Shown here: positions 6,707-11,664 of the stretch, piece after piece
Layout: every line of letters begins with the position of its first letter
Numbering within the stretch: the first letter of the stretch is position 1
The notes under the pieces: generated by a model
Told to the model about the DNA's origin: nothing
The model's input: the letters and a program-made list of their open reading frames with translations, nothing else
Database searches by the model: none
Position numbers and translations under genes: made by a program
Assembly: GCA_900542615.1 (NCBI GenBank)
Contig: UQOG01000058.1
Location: 1-11,664, forward strand
DNA from: an uncultured Eubacteriales bacterium
GTDB lineage: Bacteria; Bacillota; Clostridia; Christensenellales; CAG-138
Length of the DNA: 11,664 nucleotides
Reading direction: 5' to 3'

Positions 6707-8380
6707 ATGGAAGATATTTGGGTATGGCTTGTGATGCAGGTGGTGCTGGTGGTGAGCATCTATTTTTTGGCCAAGCGGGCCAAGTCCAGCGGGGCCCAGG
6801 AGACAAAGAAGCCCCGGCATTCCCGGGAGGAGTGCCGGGAAATGCGGGAGCTAAAGCAAATGCGGGCCCGCTCTTTGAGTATGCCTTTATCCGAGCGTGC
6901 GCGGCCAGCCCAAATGGAGGACATCATCGGCCAGCGGGATGGGATACGGGCCCTGCGGGCGGCCCTCTGCGGCCCGAATCCGCAGCACGTGCTCATCTAT
7001 GGCCCGCCGGGCTGCGGAAAAACCTGCGCGGCCCGCTTGGTGCTGGATGAGGCCAAACGCTGTCCGGATTCCCCCTTCGACGGGGATTCCAAGTTCGTGG
7101 AGGTGGACGCCACCTGTGTGCGCTTTGACGAACGCTCGATTGCGGATCCCCTGTTGGGCTCCGTGCACGATCCCATATACCAGGGGGCGGGGGCGTTGGG
7201 GGCCCAGGGCATTCCCCAGCCAAAGCCGGGGGCGGTCAGCCGGGCCCATTGCGGGATATTGTTTTTAGATGAGATCGGTGAGCTGCACCCCGTTCAGATG
7301 AATAAGCTTCTTAAGGTGCTGGAGGACCGGAAGGTGTTCTTTGAAAGCGCCTACTATTCCGGGGACAATGCCAGCATTCCCCGCTATATTCACGATATCT
7401 TCCAAAATGGGATGCCGGCGGATTTCCGCCTGGTGGGCGCCACCACCCGCCGGCCGGAGGAGTTGCCGCCCGCCCTGCGTTCCCGGTGCGTGGAGCTGTA
7501 CTTCAAGCCCCTGAGCGACCACAGCCTATGCCGGATCGCCCTGGGAGCAGCCGCCCGGCTGGGCTATGGCCTGGAACAGGATACGGCCATGCTGTTGGCC
7601 AGCTATTGCGCCTCCGGCCGGGACGCGGTAAACATGGTGCAGCTGGCGGCGGGGGCAGCCTATGGGGAAGGCCGGCGGCAGATCACCGATGGGGATATCC
7701 GTTGGGTGACCCAGATCAGCAATTGCCAGCGGCACCTTCCGCCCAAGCTGCCGGAGAAACCCAAGCCGGGGGTATCCATCGGCTTGGCGGTGGGCAACGG
7801 GGGCGTGGGGATCGCCATTGAAATCGAATGCTTGGTGGAACCTGCCCGCACCAAGGGGGCGGGGACCCTGGAGGTAGGCGGCGCGGTGGAATACGAGGAG
7901 CTGGAGCTAAAAGGCCGCAGGCTGGGGCGAAAGGGGACCGCCAGAACCTCGGCGGAAAACGTATTGGGCGCGTTTCAGAAAAACCTGGGTTGGGACGCCA
8001 GCGCCTACGACGTGCGGTTCAACATACCCGGCGGGCTGCCCATGGACGGCCCCAGCGCAGGCATTGCCCTGGCGGTGGCTCTGATGGGGGCCATCAGCGG
8101 CAAGGCGCCCATACCCAAGCTTGCCCTGACCGGGGAGATCACCGTACAAGGAGAGGTGCGGCCGGTGGGTGGGGTGGGGGAGAAGCTGGATGCCGCCATC
8201 CAGGCGGGGGCACATACCGTGCTGATCCCAAAGGCCAATTGGGAGGACGCCTATGCCGGCCTGCCCTGCGACGTGATCCCGGTGGAGGATATCGCCCAGA
8301 CCCTACGCCTTGCCTTTGACATCCCCTATGAGCTGCCCGTGTCGGAAGGGGTGATCCCCCTGCTGTATACCACCGCATAG
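6707..8380 (+). CDS. lonB: Membrane-anchored ATP-dependent protease LonB
   Basis: A 557-residue Lon-family protease that closely follows Bacillus LonB in layout. An N-terminal hydrophobic segment (about residues 4-22) is a probable membrane anchor, followed by a charged linker. The AAA+ domain has Walker A GPPGCGKT at 99-106 and Walker B ILFLDE at 184-189. The C-terminal peptidase domain has the catalytic Ser450 in MDGPSAGIA and Lys493 in GGVGEKLDAA, the Lon Ser-Lys dyad. It lacks the large N-terminal substrate domain of LonA. I chose the third in-frame ATG (6707), because GGAGG at 6694-6698 is eight bases upstream of it, while the ATG at 6692 precedes that site. In Bacillus, LonB is made in the forespore under sigma-F. 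I found no convincing sigma-F promoter here, so forespore control is only an analogy. Confidence 0.95.
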   Translation: MEDIWVWLVMQVVLVVSIYFLAKRAKSSGAQETKKPRHSREECREMRELKQMRARSLSMPLSERARPAQMEDIIGQRDGIRALRAALCGPNPQHVLIYGPPGCGKTCAARLVLDEAKRCPDSPFDGDSKFVEVDATCVRFDERSIADPLLGSVHDPIYQGAGALGAQGIPQPKPGAVSRAHCGILFLDEIGELHPVQMNKLLKVLEDRKVFFESAYYSGDNASIPRYIHDIFQNGMPADFRLVGATTRRPEELPPALRSRCVELYFKPLSDHSLCRIALGAAARLGYGLEQDTAMLLASYCASGRDAVNMVQLAAGAAYGEGRRQITDGDIRWVTQISNCQRHLPPKLPEKPKPGVSIGLAVGNGGVGIAIEIECLVEPARTKGAGTLEVGGAVEYEELELKGRRLGRKGTARTSAENVLGAFQKNLGWDASAYDVRFNIPGGLPMDGPSAGIALAVALMGAISGKAPIPKLALTGEITVQGEVRPVGGVGEKLDAAIQAGAHTVLIPKANWEDAYAGLPCDVIPVEDIAQTLRLAFDIPYELPVSEGVIPLLYTTA

Positions 8381-8407
8381 CCATGGCGGGAGCTGCATCC
8401 CTGCCCT

Positions 8408-8443
8408 GCGCGCCACCAGGCCCGGCGGCGCGCTTTTGTTGTT
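8408..8443 (+). terminator. Rho-independent terminator after lonB
   Basis: GCGCGCC (8408-8414) pairs with GGCGCGC (8427-8433) across a 12-nt loop and is followed by TTTTGTTGTT. It lies 28 bases past the lonB stop and ahead of the promoter of the next gene, separating the two transcripts. Confidence 0.85.
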
Positions 8444-8507
8444 CCCTGCGCCGTGGGCGGTGCTTGTGAACATATGGTGGCAAACGATGCCGGCCGGCAG
8501 GGAAGTA

Positions 8508-8516
8508 TGCTATACT
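8508..8516 (+). promoter_or_regulatory. Extended -10 promoter element of the DUF3810-type gene
   Basis: TGCTATACT is an extended -10 (TG-n-TATACT, box at 8511-8516). The -35 at 17-base spacing (8488-8493, TGCCGG) is poor, which is usual for extended -10 promoters. Initiation seven to eight bases downstream would fall at about 8523-8524, exactly on the ATG of the next gene. Confidence 0.6.
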
Positions 8517-8523
8517 AAAGGGC

Positions 8524-9651
8524 ATGAAAAAGACCAACGCCTGTACCATGTCCCAACAATGGAAACGACTGCCCTGGCTGCTGCTGATCCCCCTGGGCCT
8601 GCTGCTGCCGAGGCTGGCCGCCCGGTATCCCTGGGCGGCGGAGGCCTACGCGCAAACCCTATATCCCTGGATCAGCGGCGTTTTGGGGGCCATTAGCGGG
8701 CTGTTCCCCTTTTCCCTAGCGGAATTCCTGTTGTACGGCCTGCTTCTTGGGGCCGGAGGATGGCTGCTGGCGACTCTGCTTTTGACCATCCTTAGGAAAC
8801 GCCCCTTGGTAAGGCTGGTGCGCCTGGTCCTGACCCTGGCCATCCTTGTCGGCATCCTGCTGAACGCCTTTTATTTGGTGTGGGGGTTCAATTACGCCCG
8901 GCCCACCTTGTATACGCTGCTGGACCTGCCGGTGCAGGAGCGCCCGGCGGAAGAATTGGAAACGCTCTGCCGGGAGCTGGCCACCGAGGCCGCTTCCCTG
9001 CGAGAACAGGTATCCCAGGATGCGGACGGGGTTTTTTCCCTGCCGGAGGGCTGGCGGGCGGGCTTTTCCCAGCTTCCAGACGCCTATGCGGCCCTGGGGG
9101 CGGAAGTACCCCTCTTCTCCCAGCCGGCCAGGACGCCCAAAGGGGTGCTGCTTTCCCAGGGGATGAGCTGGGCCGGGATTGCCGGCATCTATATCCCCTT
9201 TACCGCGGAGGCCAACGTCAACGTTCATCAGCCGCCCCTGCTGCTCCTGTCCAGCGGCGCCCATGAGATGGCCCATTATCTGGGCTTTGCCCGGGAGGAT
9301 GAGGCCAACTTCATCGCCTATCTTGCCTGCATCCATTCCCAGGACCCCTCCATCGCCTATTCCGGGGTGATGCTGGCCCTGATCCATTGCGGCAACCAGC
9401 TGTACAAAGCGAACCCCTCCGCCTACCTGGGCGTTTGGGAGGACTGCTATTCCCCCGGCATGATCCGGGATCTTAGGCAATATAACGCCTATTGGGATAG
9501 CTACGAGGGCCAGGTGGAAGCGGTGGTGGATCAGATCAACGACAGCTACCTGAAGCACAACCAGCAGGAAAGCGGCGTGCAGAGCTACGGCATGATGGTA
9601 GACCTGCTGCTGGCCTGGCGGCAGGCGGGCAAAGCCGATGCGCCGGCATAA
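8524..9651 (+). CDS. DUF3810-type membrane protein with HExxH zinc-metallopeptidase motif
   Basis: A 375-residue protein. The first 120 residues carry about three hydrophobic helices (roughly 17-30, 63-91 and 100-120). A soluble, probably extracytoplasmic domain follows. HEMAH at 247-251 is an HExxH zinc site, and REDEANF (257-263) about seven residues on offers a third acidic ligand, Glu258 or Glu260. This arrangement fits the DUF3810 family, which I recall as uncharacterised membrane proteins. Peptidase activity is inferred from the motif only. The ATG at 8524 has no well-spaced Shine-Dalgarno (AAAGGG is one base away) and sits right behind the extended -10 box. An in-frame ATG at 8548 also lacks a ribosome binding site. 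The gene appears monocistronic and converges with the gene to its right. Confidence 0.85.
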   Translation: MKKTNACTMSQQWKRLPWLLLIPLGLLLPRLAARYPWAAEAYAQTLYPWISGVLGAISGLFPFSLAEFLLYGLLLGAGGWLLATLLLTILRKRPLVRLVRLVLTLAILVGILLNAFYLVWGFNYARPTLYTLLDLPVQERPAEELETLCRELATEAASLREQVSQDADGVFSLPEGWRAGFSQLPDAYAALGAEVPLFSQPARTPKGVLLSQGMSWAGIAGIYIPFTAEANVNVHQPPLLLLSSGAHEMAHYLGFAREDEANFIAYLACIHSQDPSIAYSGVMLALIHCGNQLYKANPSAYLGVWEDCYSPGMIRDLRQYNAYWDSYEGQVEAVVDQINDSYLKHNQQESGVQSYGMMVDLLLAWRQAGKADAPA

Positions 9652-9954
9652 AGCTGGGCCCCGGCTGCGTCCCCATGGGGATCCACAAAAAAATGGCAGG
9701 CTTACGGGCTTGCGCCCGGCCTGCCGGGAAACCTTGGAGTTCGGGCCATGGCATGGCCCGCTGCACCGATTATTGCGATCCGGAAAAGAGTCTGCCGCCC
9801 TCGGATCCGGGATTGGCGGCGCCCTCCAGGGGCGGCATGAAATGCCCGCCCGGGATGTGGAGAATATCCGCGAAAAGGCCCTTTGTCCGGCCCGTTGCAA
9901 CGCCAACGGCGCCACGGATTTGGCTTACCATGGGGACCAGCGGCGCCTTGCCGG
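9652..9954. other. 300-base convergent spacer, largely unexplained
   Basis: It holds the minus-strand terminator at 9687-9725 and a perfect palindromic hairpin GGGCCAT-ggc-ATGGCCC (9743-9759). About 195 further bases lie between that hairpin and the stop of the minus-strand gene. A minus-strand frame of 53 codons (9931 down to 9770) is open and not obviously low-complexity, but it has no ribosome binding site and I do not recognise it. I do not call it a gene. No tRNA or known ncRNA signature was found. Confidence 0.5.
9687..9725 (-). terminator. Rho-independent terminator for the SPOR-domain gene
   Basis: On the minus strand, GGCAGGC (9725-9719) pairs with GCCTGCC (9701-9695). An inner CGGGC/GCCCG stem (9718-9714 with 9709-9705) carries a 3-nt bulge. 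The hairpin is followed by A and seven T residues (9693-9687). It ends leftward transcription about 230 bases after the SPOR-gene stop. On the plus strand no T-run follows the stem, so it works in one direction only. Confidence 0.85.
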
Positions 9955-10860
9955 TTATGCGGTGAGGGCAAAGACCATCTTTTCATAGGAATGGGTCATG
10001 GCAAGCTGGGCATATTTCATGGCTGCGGCAAACGCCCCATGGGAGGCGGCGTCGCTTTGCGCCAGCGGGGAGAGGACGGCCGTATATTCCCCTTTGCAGG
10101 CCAGCAGGCTGGCGATGGCCGGGGCGCTGTCTCCATAGGCGGCCAGGGCGGCCATCTCCTGCTCCAGATCCTGCTGGATCTGCTGCACCGCCGCCTTGCC
10201 ATCCGCCACGCTTTGCCCGTCCCGGTCAAAGGCGATGGCCGCCTGGGTCATGGCCTCCTGGGCCCGGTATAGGGCGGAAAAGCCGGATTCCACCTGGGCA
10301 AGCTGGCCTTCCTCCCCGCTGACCCGGAAGGTGGCGCCCGGCGCTTCCATGGTATAGACGGTACAGTCCATCCCCTCGCTCACCAGCCTGTCTTTCACTT
10401 CCTTTGCCTCGGATTCCAAGGCGTATCCCGCCGCCAAAACCCGGTACCGGTCCCCATCCTGTAGGATATATCCCCCCGCGCCCTGGCTCTTCAGGGTGTC
10501 GCTTTGCTTTTGGGCGTTTTCCGCCGAGGAAAATACCCCCATTTGCAGCGTATAGCAGGTCAGAGCCGGCAGGGCGATGTCTTCGCTCCGGGAGGACGGG
10601 GCCGTGCTCAGGCTCACCTGCTGCACATCCTCCGTTCCCGGCTCTTCCAGCTCCTCCTGCTCCCGCCCCAGGGAGGCAAGCGCCTCAAAGGCCGGCGCCA
10701 TCACCTTTTCCGCCAGCCACGTTCCCGCCGCGCTGGCGGATACCAGATATACGATGCCCGCCAGCATCAGCATGGCGATCACAGCCCTACCCGCTCCGGT
10801 GCTCCCCTGCTGGCTGGACCGGCGGGCGGGCTTGCGCCGTCTGCGCCGTGTATATTCCAT
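9955..10860 (-). CDS. Single-pass membrane protein with SPOR domain
   Basis: A 301-residue protein with a short, very basic N-terminus (MEYTRRRRRKPARR), one membrane helix at about 26-45, an acidic linker to about 95, and a SPOR-like domain at roughly 101-175 (CYTLQMGVFSSAENA and DRYRVLAAGYALESEAKEVKDRL). The basic start suggests an N-in, C-out topology. SPOR domains bind glycan strands lacking stem peptides, as at division septa or spore cortex sites, so a peptidoglycan-associated envelope role is likely. Residues 185-301 are Ala-rich and helical without a family I recognise. The ribosome binding site is weak (AGAGG directly abutting the ATG, GGGG further up), and no better in-frame start is visible. 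It is divergent from the XRE gene and ends at the terminator at 9687-9725. Confidence 0.82.
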   Translation of the reverse strand: MEYTRRRRRKPARRSSQQGSTGAGRAVIAMLMLAGIVYLVSASAAGTWLAEKVMAPAFEALASLGREQEELEEPGTEDVQQVSLSTAPSSRSEDIALPALTCYTLQMGVFSSAENAQKQSDTLKSQGAGGYILQDGDRYRVLAAGYALESEAKEVKDRLVSEGMDCTVYTMEAPGATFRVSGEEGQLAQVESGFSALYRAQEAMTQAAIAFDRDGQSVADGKAAVQQIQQDLEQEMAALAAYGDSAPAIASLLACKGEYTAVLSPLAQSDAASHGAFAAAMKYAQLAMTHSYEKMVFALTA

Positions 10861-10955
10861 CCTCTTGTCCCCGCTTCCTATATATGGTTTCTTGCTCTAT
10901 GGATATTCCCCGTTTCGCCGAAACAGAACGCGGGATGGACAAATTGAAGAGAAAA

Positions 10956-10992
10956 TATATTTGACAAAAAGTCGTATATATTTGACTTTTTG
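10956..10992. promoter_or_regulatory. Candidate operator: inverted repeat plus 21-base-phased direct repeat
   Basis: CAAAAAGTC (10965-10973) and GACTTTTTG (10984-10992) are perfect 9-bp inverted arms around a 10-base AT-rich centre. TATATTTGAC occurs twice in direct orientation (10956-10965 and 10977-10986), spaced 21 bases or two helical turns. Both copies contain TTGAC, a -35-like core. The site lies in the spacer between the SPOR gene and the XRE gene, overlapping the likely XRE promoter. It is probably the XRE protein's own binding site, though binding is inferred. Confidence 0.6.
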
Positions 10993-11010
10993 CAGCCGGT
11001 ATGCTAGCCT
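10982..11010 (+). promoter_or_regulatory. Candidate promoter for the XRE / membrane protein pair
   Basis: TTGACT (10982-10987) and TAGCCT (11005-11010) are 17 bases apart, with a TG (11002-11003) forming an extended -10. Initiation near 11017 would leave a very short leader carrying AGGAGG at 11017-11022 before the ATG at 11030. The -10 is imperfect, so the exact start is uncertain. The -35 lies inside the inverted repeat. Confidence 0.5.
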
Positions 11011-11029
11011 ATAACCAGGAGGAAATTCA

Positions 11030-11227
11030 ATGGGACGAAATTTGAAGCTCAAGGCGGCCCGGGCGGCGCGGGATATGACCCAAAAGGACCTGGCGGAGGC
11101 TGTGGGCATATCCCGGCAAACGGTAAACGCCATCGAACAAGGGGAATATAACCCCAGCATCAAGCTATGCCGGGCCATTTGCCGGGCATTGGGCAAGACG
11201 CTGGACGAACTTTTTTGGGAGGATTAG
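11030..11227 (+). CDS. Small XRE-family helix-turn-helix transcriptional regulator
   Basis: A 65-residue protein made of almost nothing but an HTH_3/Cro-CI DNA-binding domain. MTQKDLAEAVGISRQTVNAIEQGEYNPSIKLC (16-47) holds the helix-turn-helix, with SRQTVNAIE as recognition helix. The end KTLDELFWED is typical of the short clostridial and bacillar regulators usually paired with a small membrane protein. There is no sensor domain, so any signal would have to come from a partner protein. AGGAGG at 11017-11022 precedes the ATG by seven bases. It is followed four bases later by a membrane protein gene, so the two are co-transcribed. The repeat just upstream suggests autorepression. Confidence 0.92.
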   Translation: MGRNLKLKAARAARDMTQKDLAEAVGISRQTVNAIEQGEYNPSIKLCRAICRALGKTLDELFWED

Positions 11228-11231
11228 CCGG

Positions 11232-11660
11232 ATGAAATACGATGAATATCAGTTGTTTACCCGGTACCGGTTGGGGTATCATACCATGTTTTTGACGGAG
11301 ATCCTTATTGTCATCAACATCCTTTTATGTATGCGCCGGCCCTGGGCCTCCATCATGGTGCAGATGACGGCCCTGCTCGTTTTGCCCGGCCTGTATTTTA
11401 TCACGGGGGCGGTATTTCGCAACGCCTATCTGGAGATTGGCGCCAGACACTGGGTGCATGGGTTGTGCAGCATGGGCATTGGTTTGTTGGGGATCCTTGT
11501 ATTTACCGTAAGCGATCCGGTGCTATTGCAGGACGGCATGGTGACAGACGACGTGATACAGCTGGCTGTGGGGATATGCTGGCTCTACCTGGGGGCGATC
11601 CTCCTCATCAAAGCGTATCTGAATTTCCGAGGGGAAAAGGAGGGGGAGGAGCAGGCGTAA
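11232..11660 (+). CDS. Small four-helix membrane protein of unknown function
   Basis: A 142-residue protein with four predicted membrane helices (about 17-33, 38-61, 74-94 and 107-127), a polar N-terminus (MKYDEYQLFTRYRLG) and a charged tail (FRGEKEGEEQA). The even number of helices puts both ends on the same side, most likely the cytoplasm. I do not recognise a characterised family. GGAGG at 11218-11222, inside the end of the XRE gene, is nine bases from the ATG, so translation follows the regulator closely. Similar regulator and membrane-protein pairs are common in Firmicutes, and the membrane partner may sequester or signal to the regulator. That is conjecture. The gene is complete, its stop lying four bases before the end of the window. 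Confidence 0.8.
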   Translation: MKYDEYQLFTRYRLGYHTMFLTEILIVINILLCMRRPWASIMVQMTALLVLPGLYFITGAVFRNAYLEIGARHWVHGLCSMGIGLLGILVFTVSDPVLLQDGMVTDDVIQLAVGICWLYLGAILLIKAYLNFRGEKEGEEQA

Positions 11661-11664
11661 GGCC

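Noticed and set aside
6375..6734. A 119-codon plus-strand frame in the spacer before lonB
   Set aside because: The composition is Arg/Pro-rich, there is no ribosome binding site, and it runs into lonB in another frame.
5356..6759. A 467-codon minus-strand frame under the FAD-dehydrogenase gene
   Set aside because: It is mostly the antisense of a clear coding gene with low-information composition. The part outside that gene shows no family resemblance or ribosome binding site.

Overview
The window looks like a chromosomal, housekeeping-rich segment from a GC-rich spore-former-type Firmicute, most likely Clostridia. The grounds are a class I preQ1 riboswitch ahead of a QueT-type transporter, strong GGAGG ribosome binding sites, Rho-independent terminators with T-runs, the order tig-clpP-clpX, and a LonB protease of the membrane-anchored kind known from endospore formers. 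The species cannot be named from this sequence. No rRNA, tRNA, CRISPR array, insertion sequence or phage gene was seen.

Positions 1-1250 (minus strand) hold a two-gene queuosine precursor unit, queT (ECF-type S component) then queF (preQ0 reductase). They overlap by ATGA. A good promoter and a preQ1-I aptamer lie upstream, with hairpins that could form a transcription-attenuation platform.

Positions 1250-4885 (plus strand) hold the proteostasis operon: trigger factor, ClpP peptidase and ClpX unfoldase. It ends in a textbook terminator. A COG2509-type FAD-dependent dehydrogenase with a four-cysteine cluster starts only 35 bases after that terminator (4921-6318). A 370-base non-coding stretch with a large GC hairpin follows, then lonB (6707-8380), closed by a terminator.

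From 8524 to 9651 there is a membrane-anchored HExxH metallopeptidase-like protein (DUF3810 type). Its promoter -10 box nearly abuts the start codon. Converging on it from the minus strand is a single-pass SPOR-domain protein (9955-10860), with a long 3' region ending in a minus-strand terminator. The right end holds a divergent pair: a 65-residue XRE-family repressor-like protein and a small four-helix membrane protein of unknown function. They sit behind a promoter whose -35 region lies inside a perfect inverted repeat and a 21-base-phased direct repeat, which suggests autoregulation.

Taken together the window is mostly conserved core genes: protein folding and degradation (Tig, ClpXP, LonB), tRNA queuosine precursor handling, and cell-envelope proteins. 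I see no clear evidence of an undescribed defence or mobile system. The less described parts are the cysteine-rich FAD enzyme, the 6319-6706 and 9652-9954 spacers, and the XRE/membrane-protein pair.
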